Source: an uncultured Bacillota bacterium (GTDB taxonomy: Bacteria; Bacillota; Sulfobacillia; UBA995; UBA9673). From it: a DNA stretch of 5,038 bases. Shown piece by piece: positions 1-4,892 of this stretch. The notes beneath the pieces were generated by a model. That model had not been told where the DNA came from and ran no database searches. It worked only from the letters and a program-made list of their open reading frames with translations. The stretch covers positions 1 to 5,038 of the forward strand of contig CALMHV010000051.1 of the NCBI GenBank assembly GCA_937863905.1, read 5' to 3'. A program made the translations under genes and the position numbers. Every line of letters starts with the position of its first letter. Position 1 is the stretch's first letter.

Positions 1-11
1 CCTGAATATCT

Positions 12-54
12 AGCGGCGGGGTCGCCATCCGGCGGTCCCGCCGTTTGTGTTCTT
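12..54 (+). terminator. Probable Rho-independent terminator of an upstream gene
   Basis: Bases 12-26 pair with 31-45 to give an uninterrupted 15-bp stem, including three G-T wobbles, closed by the tetraloop ATCC (27-30). The stem is very GC-rich, with CGGCGGG (14-20) opposite CCCGCCG (37-43). It is followed by the T-rich run TTTGTGTTCTT (44-54). The U-tract is interrupted by G and C, so termination may be incomplete. The hairpin lies immediately after possible stop codons (TGA at 3-5, TAG at 11-13), which suggests that an unseen upstream gene ends at the left edge. It also separates that gene from the fapR promoter. Confidence 0.65.
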
Positions 55-80
55 GGGGGAGACCCAGGAGGAATTCCCGG

Positions 81-108
81 TTGGGCTCAGTATCTACTAC
101 CTAATACT
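81..108 (+). promoter_or_regulatory. Candidate sigma-A type promoter for fapR
   Basis: A possible -35 (TTGGGC, 81-86, 3/6 matches to TTGACA) and -10 (AATACT, 103-108, 4/6 matches to TATAAT) are separated by 16 bp. This is the only AT-rich patch upstream of fapR. It would place the transcription start near 115, giving a leader of about 26 nt that contains the Shine-Dalgarno sequence at 125-132. The matches are weak, so the call rests mainly on position, local AT-richness and overlap with the operator. Confidence 0.4.
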
Positions 109-111
109 AAC
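93..111 (+). promoter_or_regulatory. Probable FapR operator (autoregulatory)
   Basis: TCTACTACCTAATACTAAC matches the palindromic FapR site as I remember it (ATTAGTACCTGGTACTAAT) at 13 of 19 positions. The right half, ACCTAATACTAA, is particularly close. The site overlaps the putative -10 and lies 30 bp upstream of the fapR start, where a repressor would block transcription. FapR is known to repress its own operon and to be released by malonyl-CoA. An alternative symmetry is TCAGTAT (87-93 region) facing ATACTAA (104-110). The consensus is from memory, so the exact boundaries are approximate. Confidence 0.6.
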
Positions 112-140
112 GCCAGGTCCTTATGGGGAGGTCGCAGACG

Positions 141-785
141 ATGCAGCGCTTCCGCGCCAAGGCGCAAGGCGAGGGGCCCCCGAGTTCGCGGGTGGAGCGC
201 CTGAGGCGTCTGACCGAGAAGCTCGAGGCCAACCCCTTCCTGACCGATGAAGACCTGGCCGAGTCTTTCGACGTGAGCGTGCAGACAATCCGCCTGGACC
301 GGCTCACCCTCGGCATCCCGGAACTCCGCGAGCGCGTGAAGCAGGTGGCTCGCCGCACCTACGGACGCGTGCGCTCCCTGGGGATGAAGGAGATCGTCGG
401 CGACCTCATCGACGTGGTCATCGAGGAAAGGGCCATTTCGGCCATGACGGCCACCGACGACATGACCTTCGAGCGCACCGGCGTGGTCCGCGGGCACTTC
501 CTCTTCGCGCAGGCCGACTCCCTGGCTATCGCCCTGGTGGACGCTCCGGTGGCCCTGACCGGGCTCGCCAACATCAAGTTCAAGCGACCGGTGCGCGTCG
601 GCGAGAAGCTCATCGCCAAGGCCGAGGTCATCCGGCGCAAGGGCAACAAGCTCGTCGTCCTGGTGCAGACGTGGGTCGGCCAGGACCTGGTCTTCCGCGG
701 CAAGTTCGTGGTCGTGGCCATCAATCCGGCCCTGCCCGCGGAGAGCAGCGGGCGGGACCTCAGGGGAGAGGACGCGCCGGTATGA
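141..785 (+). CDS. fapR: FapR, malonyl-CoA-responsive repressor of fatty acid and phospholipid synthesis genes
   Basis: Encodes 214 residues (B. subtilis FapR has 188). An N-terminal helix-turn-helix of the DeoR type spans about residues 33-66 (TDEDLAESFDVSVQTIRLDR). It is followed by the signature IPELRERV and a C-terminal hotdog effector domain (about 75-203). The effector motif VRGHFLFAQADSLA (116-129) contains Arg117, equivalent to B. subtilis Arg106, which contacts the malonyl-CoA carboxylate, so effector sensing should be retained. Known role: a cytoplasmic dimer binds operators in lipid genes until malonyl-CoA releases it. ATG 141 was chosen because GGGGAGGT (125-132) sits at ideal spacing; the in-frame ATG at 123 overlaps that site and has only a weak AGG upstream. 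About 16 N-terminal and 13 C-terminal residues extend beyond the B. subtilis protein. The stop overlaps the plsX start (ATGA), so the two are probably translationally coupled. Confidence 0.96.
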   Translation: MQRFRAKAQGEGPPSSRVERLRRLTEKLEANPFLTDEDLAESFDVSVQTIRLDRLTLGIPELRERVKQVARRTYGRVRSLGMKEIVGDLIDVVIEERAISAMTATDDMTFERTGVVRGHFLFAQADSLAIALVDAPVALTGLANIKFKRPVRVGEKLIAKAEVIRRKGNKLVVLVQTWVGQDLVFRGKFVVVAINPALPAESSGRDLRGEDAPV

Positions 786-1843
786 GAATCGCGGTCGACG
801 CAATGGGGGGCGACCTCGCGCCCGCGGCGCCCGTGGCCGCGGCCATCCAGGCTGTCCGGGAAGGGGGCGCGGGTGAAGGACTCACCGTGCTCCTGGTCGG
901 TCCAGTGGAACGGCTGGAGGGCCTGTTGGGCCCGGACGGTGAGGCGGCCCGGCGGGCCGGTCGGCTCGAACTCGTTCCCGCGAGCCAGGTCGTGGGGCCG
1001 GAGGAGTCTCCCGTGGCGGCGCTACGGCAGAAGAAGGACTCCAGCATCGTCGTCGGGCTCAAGCTGGTGTCTGAGAAGCGGGCCGACGCGTTCGTCTCCG
1101 CCGGCAGCACCGGAGCGCTCCTGGCCGGCGCCTTCCGCGAGTTCGGCCGCATCCGGGGCATCCCGAGGCCCGCCCTGGCCACACCCTTTCCGAGTCTGGG
1201 CCCGGGCGGCCAGCCGGTCCTGTTCCTCGATTTGGGCGCCAACGCCGACGCCCGCCCGGAGCACGTGCGGGCCCACGCGGTCATGGGTTCGGTCTACGCC
1301 CAGAAGGTGATGGGCCGCGCCCGGCCTAGGGTGGCCCTGCTCTCCAACGGCACCGAGGAGGGCAAGGGGAGCGAGCTGGCCCGAGCCGCCCACCGGCTGA
1401 TGGCCGAGACGCCGGGCCTGGACTTCGCCGGCAACATCGAGGGCCGCGACATCTTCGCCGGCCGGGTGGACGTGGTCGTCACCGACGGGTTCACCGGCAA
1501 CGTCGTCACCAAGGTCGTCGAGGGCCTCGTGGAGGGGCTGTTCGGGGTCATGAAGCAGGAGTTCCTGCGGTCGACCCGGGGGAAGGTGGGGGCTTTGCTC
1601 CTCCGGCCGGCCTTCCGCGCCATCAAGCGGCGGCTGGACTACACGGAGTACGGAGGGGCCCCTTTCCTGGGCCTGGCGGGCGCCTGCGTCAAGTGCCACG
1701 GCAGCTCCAACGCCCGGGCCATCGCCAACGGCATCGGGGTCGCCCGCCGGTACGTGGAAGGCAGGGTCATCGAAATCATCTCGGACCAGGTCAGCAGCCT
1801 GGCCGGTCACGCCAGTGAAGAGGCGCGAGACGACGACGGTTAG
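782..1843 (+). CDS. plsX: PlsX, acyl-ACP:phosphate acyltransferase
   Basis: Encodes 353 residues, slightly longer than the B. subtilis enzyme (333). It makes acyl-phosphate from acyl-ACP and inorganic phosphate, the first step of the PlsX/PlsY route to phosphatidic acid, and works at the cytoplasmic membrane face. Family motifs appear in order: IAVDAMGGD (3-11), SAGSTGALLAG (106-116), DLGANADARPEH (150-161), NGTEEGKGSEL (189-199), GNIEGRD (217-223), VTDGFTGN (233-240), DYTEYGGAP (286-294) and HGSSNARAI (306-314). The ATG overlaps the fapR stop by 4 bp and has GGGGAGAGG at 763-771; longer in-frame starts would run deep into fapR and are rejected. The charged C-terminus (about 340-353, rich in E, D and R) looks like a small lineage-specific tail. 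Next comes a degV gene rather than fab genes, with a 77-bp gap. Confidence 0.97.
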   Translation: MRIAVDAMGGDLAPAAPVAAAIQAVREGGAGEGLTVLLVGPVERLEGLLGPDGEAARRAGRLELVPASQVVGPEESPVAALRQKKDSSIVVGLKLVSEKRADAFVSAGSTGALLAGAFREFGRIRGIPRPALATPFPSLGPGGQPVLFLDLGANADARPEHVRAHAVMGSVYAQKVMGRARPRVALLSNGTEEGKGSELARAAHRLMAETPGLDFAGNIEGRDIFAGRVDVVVTDGFTGNVVTKVVEGLVEGLFGVMKQEFLRSTRGKVGALLLRPAFRAIKRRLDYTEYGGAPFLGLAGACVKCHGSSNARAIANGIGVARRYVEGRVIEIISDQVSSLAGHASEEARDDDG

Positions 1844-1882
1844 GGTCGAAGGGGGGGAAGGCGTCACCCGGGAAACTGTGTC

Positions 1883-1905
1883 CTGGCCGGGCTTGTCCCG
1901 GCCGG
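1883..1905 (+). repeat. Intergenic inverted repeat (hairpin) before the first degV
   Basis: CTGGCCGGG (1883-1891) pairs with CCCGGCCGG (1897-1905) around the loop CTTGT, giving a 9-bp stem with one G-T wobble. No T-run follows; the next bases are the purine-rich ribosome binding site AAAGGGGAGAGG (1906-1917). It is therefore unlikely to be a classical terminator. It could stabilise the upstream mRNA end or modulate translation of the degV gene, but that is speculation. Confidence 0.5.
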
Positions 1906-1920
1906 AAAGGGGAGAGGCAC

Positions 1921-2769
1921 TTGGCTAGAGTGAAAGTAGTTACCGACAGCACCGCCGACATTCCGCGCAGCATCGCGGAGCAGTTGGGTATCATTGTCGT
2001 TCCTCTTAGCGTACACTTCGGCGAGAAGGTCTACCTGGACTATGTGGAGTTGACCTCAGCCAATTTCTACGACCTTCTGCGCAAGAGTCCCGACCACCCC
2101 CGGACGTCGCAACCCTCGCCCGGGGACTTCTCCACCGTCTTCGAGGAAGCCACGAAGGACGGGTCGTCGGTCGTCGCGGTTCTCGTGTCCGCGGGCATGA
2201 GCGGCACCTGCCAGTCGGCCATCCTGGGCCGGGACATGGTCAAGAACGCCACCATCGAGATCATCGACTCGCGCCTGACCTCGATGGCCCTCGGGCTGGC
2301 CGTCATCGAGGGGGCGCGGGCCGCCAAGGCCGGCAAGAGCCAGGCGGAGGTCATCGCTGTCGCCAAGGACGTCGCGTCCCGGGCGAAGGTCTTCTTCGTC
2401 GTGGACACCCTGGAGTACCTGGCCCGGAACGGCCGGATCGGGAAGGCCCAGGCTCTCCTGGGTAACCTCCTGTCGGTGAAGCCGATCCTCACGCTGGAGG
2501 ACGGCCAGGTCGCCTCGTCCGAGAAAGTGCGTGGGGAGAAGAAGGTGATTCCGCGTCTGGTCGAAATCATGGGGGAATCGCTGGAGCCCAGCCGGGGGCC
2601 GGTGAAGGTCGCCATCGCGCACGCTGACTGTTTGGAGCGGGCCGAGGAACTCAAGGCGGCCATCGAGAAGGCCCACCATCCGGCGGAGATCATCATGAGC
2701 GGCCTCGGCGCGGTCGTCGGCACCCACGTCGGACCGGGAACGCAGGCCCTTATGTGGTTCCAGCCCTAG
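1921..2769 (+). CDS. degV: DegV family protein (FakB-like fatty-acid-binding protein), copy 1
   Basis: Encodes 282 residues, the full normal DegV length. DegV proteins bind a long-chain fatty acid; characterised FakB members present it to the kinase FakA and carry the resulting acyl-phosphate. Visible motifs: VVTDSTADIP (6-15), TSQPSPGDF (62-70), SAGMSGTCQSA (90-100), IIDSR (114-118), RNGRIGKAQALLG (169-181), KVRGEKK (202-208) and GAVVGTHVGPG (263-273). Thr62, Ser94, an Arg near 169-172 and His269 sit where FakB proteins hold the fatty-acid carboxylate. The TTG start at 1921 is supported by AAAGGGGAG (1906-1914) and by the fold beginning at residue 3. It sits 77 bp after plsX and 20 bp before acpP, so it is probably in the same operon. 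The fatty acid preference cannot be read from the sequence. A general DegV lipid-binding role outside a FakA system remains possible. Confidence 0.93.
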   Translation: MARVKVVTDSTADIPRSIAEQLGIIVVPLSVHFGEKVYLDYVELTSANFYDLLRKSPDHPRTSQPSPGDFSTVFEEATKDGSSVVAVLVSAGMSGTCQSAILGRDMVKNATIEIIDSRLTSMALGLAVIEGARAAKAGKSQAEVIAVAKDVASRAKVFFVVDTLEYLARNGRIGKAQALLGNLLSVKPILTLEDGQVASSEKVRGEKKVIPRLVEIMGESLEPSRGPVKVAIAHADCLERAEELKAAIEKAHHPAEIIMSGLGAVVGTHVGPGTQALMWFQP

Positions 2770-2774
2770 GTAAC

Positions 2775-2792
2775 GGGAGGTGAGCCCGGCTG
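2775..2792 (+). promoter_or_regulatory. Strong Shine-Dalgarno sequence placing acpP initiation at CTG
   Basis: GGGAGGTGA (2775-2783) is complementary to the 16S rRNA 3' end at 8 of 9 positions. It ends 6 nt before CTG 2790-2792 (9 nt counted from the AGG core). The acpP frame has a TGA stop at 2781-2783, and no ATG, GTG or TTG occurs between that stop and the conserved first helix. CTG is therefore the only plausible start codon for a full-length protein. Confidence 0.75.
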
Positions 2793-3029
2793 CCGGATAC
2801 AGAAACTGTTTTCGCTAGGCTACGCGCCATACTGGCCGACCAGCTCGGTATCGAGCCGGAAGAGGTCAAGATGGAGTCCACGTTCGAGAACCTCAACGCG
2901 GACTCTCTGGACATCGTCGAACTGGTCATGGCCATCGAGCAGGAGTGGGACATGGAGGTTCCGGACGAGGCCGCCGAAGCGATCAAGACCGTCGGCGACG
3001 CCGTCAACTACATCGTCGCCCACGCCTGA
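2790..3029 (+). CDS. acpP: Acyl carrier protein, with an apparent CTG start
   Basis: A 79-residue protein, the usual ACP length, beginning [11 protein letters not shown] if CTG is read as Met. It carries growing or finished acyl chains on a 4'-phosphopantetheine arm and donates them to PlsX. The attachment site is Ser39 within [15 protein letters not shown] (36-50). Helix I covers about residues 5-19, the loop LGIEPEEV 19-26, helix II 39-52, and [16 protein letters not shown] (56-72) completes the fold. Two departures from the common sequence are visible: Asn36 replaces the usual Gly before ADSL, and Trp53 replaces the usual Phe in the EEFG segment. The gene starts 20 bp after the first degV and is probably co-transcribed with it. 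A sequencing error hiding a standard start is the main alternative to the CTG reading. A conventional start search would miss this gene or truncate it to an internal Met28. Confidence 0.93.
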   Translation: MPDTETVFARLRAILADQLGIEPEEVKMESTFENLNADSLDIVELVMAIEQEWDMEVPDEAAEAIKTVGDAVNYIVAHA

Positions 3030-3031
3030 CC

Positions 3032-3048
3032 CACAGGCCTTGCCTGTG
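3032..3048 (+). repeat. Short hairpin just after the acpP stop
   Basis: CACAGGC (3032-3038) pairs perfectly with GCCTGTG (3042-3048) around the loop CTT. It begins 2 nt after the acpP stop codon and lacks a T-tract. It may cap the 3' end of the acpP message, together with the larger hairpin 34 bp downstream. Confidence 0.4.
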
Positions 3049-3081
3049 AACGCGCGGGCTCACTAGATTCTAGGTCGTATC

Positions 3082-3120
3082 CCAGGGGCGGTCTCCATCG
3101 GAGATCGCCCCTGGTCTTGT
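3082..3120 (+). terminator. Probable Rho-independent terminator after acpP
   Basis: Bases 3082-3096 (starting CCAGGGGCG) pair with 3100-3114 (ending CGCCCCTGG) as a 15-bp stem with one G-T wobble and the loop ATC. A short, imperfect U-tract, TCTTGT (3115-3120), follows. The stem is very stable but the tail is weak, so partial readthrough into the second degV is plausible. It is built much like the terminator at 12-54. It implies that the fapR-plsX-degV-acpP transcript ends here at least in part. Confidence 0.65.
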
Positions 3121-3121
3121 G

Positions 3122-3202
3122 GGCCGCGCCAGCGCCCAGGCCCACGCCCGCGCCAGCGCCCGCGCCCGGGCCCGCGCCATCGCCCGGGCCCGCGCTCACG
3201 CC
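3122..3202. repeat. Low-complexity GC-rich tract with a 6-bp period
   Basis: GCC recurs exactly every 6 bp at 3128, 3134, 3140 and so on up to 3188, then GCT at 3194 and GCC at 3200, making 13 units alternating with variable triplets such as CGC, AGC, CAC and CGG. The tract lies in the 266-bp gap between acpP and the second degV, immediately after the terminator. Read in the frame that keeps the GCC codons it gives alternating Ala-X, and the other strand gives Gly/Ala runs. No ribosome binding site supports translation, so I treat it as an expanded degenerate hexamer repeat rather than a gene. Confidence 0.6.
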
Positions 3203-3244
3203 AAGCAGGGCGATTCCTCCAGCCGAAGAAGTGACTGGGAAACC

Positions 3245-3263
3245 ATCCGGCCCGCGGCCGGAT
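3245..3263. repeat. Perfect inverted repeat upstream of the second degV
   Basis: ATCCGGCC (3245-3252) and GGCCGGAT (3256-3263) are exact reverse complements around CGC. The repeat ends 32 bp before the degV start and 17 bp before its ribosome binding site. It has no T-tract. It could be a transcription-factor site or an mRNA leader hairpin. I could not recognise -35 and -10 elements next to it, so the promoter of the downstream genes is unresolved. Confidence 0.5.
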
Positions 3264-3295
3264 AGGCCCGGTTGACCATGGGAGGAGGAGGGGTA

Positions 3296-4141
3296 ATGGC
3301 CCAGGTTAAGATCGTCGTGGACAGCACGTCCGACATCCCCCGAAATCTGGCGGAGGGCCTCGACATCACGGTCGTCCCGCTCACCGTTCATTTCGGGGAC
3401 AGGGAGTACGTCGACTGGCTGGAGTTAGCCCCGCTGGAGTTTTACGACCTTCTGGAGACGTCTCCCCACCACCCCTACACCTCGCCGCCCACGCCGGAGG
3501 CCTTCGCCGAGGTCTATGAGCGGCTCCTGGCCGACGGCTCTCCGGTGCTGTCCTTGCACATCTCGGGGGGGCTGAGCGAGACCGTCCGCCAGGCTGAGGC
3601 GGGGAAGGCCTTGGTCGGGAGGGGCGAGATCGAGATCATCGACAGCCGCGTGGTCTCGATGGCCTGCGGGCTTCCGGCCATCGTCGCGGCCCGCGCGGCC
3701 GCCGGCGGCGCCGGCCTTCCGGAACTGGTCTCGCTCGTACGGGGCTTTCTGGGGAGAACGAGCCTCTTCTTCGCCGTGGATACCCTGGACTATCTCGTCC
3801 GCAATGGCCGCATCGGGCGGGCGCAGGCCATCCTCGGGACCCTCCTGGCCATCAAACCCGTGCTCACCATCGTCGACGGTCTGGTCGCCCCGTACGAGAA
3901 GGTCCGCGGGGAGAAAAAGATCATCCCGCGCATGGTGGAGATAATGGGGCAGATGCTGGGCTCGGGGAAGGCCGGCGAGACGGCCATCGTCCACGCCGCC
4001 TGCCTGGACAAGGCGATCGCCCTGCGGGAGGCTGTCTGCGCGGCCTTCGGCGTGAAGGACCTCATCCTCTGCGACCTGGGAGCGGTTGTCGGCACGCACT
4101 CCGGCCCCGGGACCGTGGGCATGGTCTTCGAGAAGGTCTGA
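3296..4141 (+). CDS. degV: DegV family protein (FakB-like fatty-acid-binding protein), copy 2
   Basis: Encodes 281 residues. It aligns with copy 1 without gaps over residues 1-220, with 120 identities by hand count (about 54%), so the two are clear paralogues. Motifs: VVDSTSDIP (7-15), YTSPPTPEAF (61-70), SGGLSETVRQA (90-100), IIDSR (114-118), RNGRIGRAQAILG (169-181), KVRGEKK (202-208) and GAVVGTHSGPG (262-272, His268). The central ligand loop differs from the usual SGxSGTxQSA pattern: Gly95 becomes Glu, Gln98 becomes Arg and Ser99 becomes Gln, while Ser94 and Thr96 are kept. This suggests altered ligand or partner preference. ATG 3296 has the purine-rich site GGAGGAGGAGGGG (3281-3293) directly upstream; the in-frame TTG at 3272 would place that site inside the gene and is rejected. 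The stop lies 35 bp before rnc, so the two are probably co-transcribed. Confidence 0.93.
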   Translation: MAQVKIVVDSTSDIPRNLAEGLDITVVPLTVHFGDREYVDWLELAPLEFYDLLETSPHHPYTSPPTPEAFAEVYERLLADGSPVLSLHISGGLSETVRQAEAGKALVGRGEIEIIDSRVVSMACGLPAIVAARAAAGGAGLPELVSLVRGFLGRTSLFFAVDTLDYLVRNGRIGRAQAILGTLLAIKPVLTIVDGLVAPYEKVRGEKKIIPRMVEIMGQMLGSGKAGETAIVHAACLDKAIALREAVCAAFGVKDLILCDLGAVVGTHSGPGTVGMVFEKV

Positions 4142-4176
4142 AGGCAACGAGAGGCTTCGAGAGGAAGGCCGGGGCT

Positions 4177-4851
4177 GTGGACAGACAAGCCCTCATCGGG
4201 AAGCTGGACATCAAAATCGAGGACGATCTCCTGGAGACGGCCCTCACCCATTCCTCGTTCGCCAACGAGCAGCCGGCGGCGGCGCCCGGCGGGAGCAACG
4301 AGCGTTTAGAGTTCCTGGGCGACGCCATCTTGGAACTGGTGGTCGCCAGACTCCTTTACCGGCGCTTCCCGGAGGCCGGGGCGGGGGAACTCTCTCGCCT
4401 GCGGGCGGCCGTGGTCTCCGAGGACGCTCTCTGGCGGGTGGCCGACGGTCTCGAACTCGGGCGGCACCTCCGCCTGGGGCGGGGCGAGGAGACCTCCGGC
4501 GGGCGCCGGACGCGCTCGGTCGTGGCCGACGCCCTCGAGGCCGTCATCGGCGCCATCTATCTGAGTTCCGGCCTGCGTGAGGCCGAACGGTTCGTCCTGC
4601 GCCACCTCGGCCCGGTCATCCCGGCCAAGGCCGGGCCTCCGCTCCTAGACCCGAAGACGGCCCTCCAAGAGGCCTCTCAGGCCGCCGGCCGGACGGTCTC
4701 CTACCGGACCATCGACTCCAGCGGCCCGGACCACGCCAAGACCTTCACCGTGGAGGTGCTCGTCGACGGCGCCGCCGCGGGGAGGGGGTCCGGCCGGTCG
4801 AAGAAGGAGGCCGAACAGGCCGCCGCGAGAGAGGTTCTGGCCGGCCCGTAG
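4177..4851 (+). CDS. rnc: Ribonuclease III
   Basis: Encodes 224 residues, matching the E. coli length (226). It cleaves double-stranded RNA, including rRNA precursors, as a cytoplasmic homodimer. The nuclease domain (about 5-150) carries the signature NERLEFLGDAILELV (41-55), with Glu42, Glu45 and Asp49 equivalent to E. coli E38, E41 and D45. Asp118 and Glu121 in VVADALEAVIG correspond to D114 and E117, so the main metal ligands are intact. The E. coli E65 position appears as Ala69 in FPEAGAGELSRLR. A double-stranded-RNA-binding domain follows the DPKTALQE linker (158-165) and ends with GSGRSKKEAEQAAAREVL (204-221). A short Ala/Pro/Gly-rich insertion (33-40) precedes the signature. The GTG start is supported by GAGGAAGG (4161-4168) at 8-nt spacing and by the normal N-terminal length. 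The order acpP-then-rnc is conserved in Bacillota, here interrupted by a degV. Confidence 0.97.
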   Translation: MDRQALIGKLDIKIEDDLLETALTHSSFANEQPAAAPGGSNERLEFLGDAILELVVARLLYRRFPEAGAGELSRLRAAVVSEDALWRVADGLELGRHLRLGRGEETSGGRRTRSVVADALEAVIGAIYLSSGLREAERFVLRHLGPVIPAKAGPPLLDPKTALQEASQAAGRTVSYRTIDSSGPDHAKTFTVEVLVDGAAAGRGSGRSKKEAEQAAAREVLAGP

Positions 4852-4892
4852 CGAAGGACTGGTCACCCCGTAAGGGAGGTTGAACAGGCGCC

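Noticed and set aside
47..250. Short plus-strand frame of 67 codons across the fapR promoter and start
   Set aside because: It runs through the operator and overlaps fapR in another frame, has no plausible ribosome binding site, and matches no family I recognise.
87..803. Long open frame on the minus strand (238 codons) opposite fapR
   Set aside because: It lies opposite a clearly homologous gene. Its translation is low-complexity, rich in His, Leu, Gly and Asp, as expected from the antisense of high-GC codons, and it shows no recognisable domain.
1022..1867. 281-codon minus-strand frame opposite plsX
   Set aside because: Mirror frame of a confident gene, with no motif and biased composition; typical of GC-rich DNA. 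Similar frames opposite both degV genes and rnc are rejected for the same reason.
2780..2818. GTG 2780 as the start of acpP or of a small peptide
   Set aside because: That frame reaches TAG at 2816-2818 after 12 codons and overlaps the Shine-Dalgarno. It would need a frameshift to enter the ACP frame, and the CTG at 2790 needs none.
3122..3202. CRISPR array or tandem protein repeat
   Set aside because: The period is only 6 bp with degenerate units; there are no spacers and no cas genes.
3119..3265. 48-codon GTG frame through the GCC repeat as a real gene
   Set aside because: It begins in the terminator tail with no ribosome binding site, and the periodic repeat explains the open frame. Kept only as a curiosity in the findings.
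3030..3295. Riboswitch or tRNA gene in the acpP-degV gap
   Set aside because: Only simple hairpins are visible; there is no cloverleaf, T-box core or known aptamer pattern.
4148..4164. Direct repeat CGAGAGG (4148-4154 and 4158-4164) between degV copy 2 and rnc
   Set aside because: Seven bases at a 10-bp period in a purine-rich ribosome-binding region is easily coincidental.
4086..4580. 164-codon plus-strand frame overlapping rnc
   Set aside because: Its Arg/Gly/Pro-rich translation is the +1 or +2 shadow of the GC-rich rnc coding sequence.
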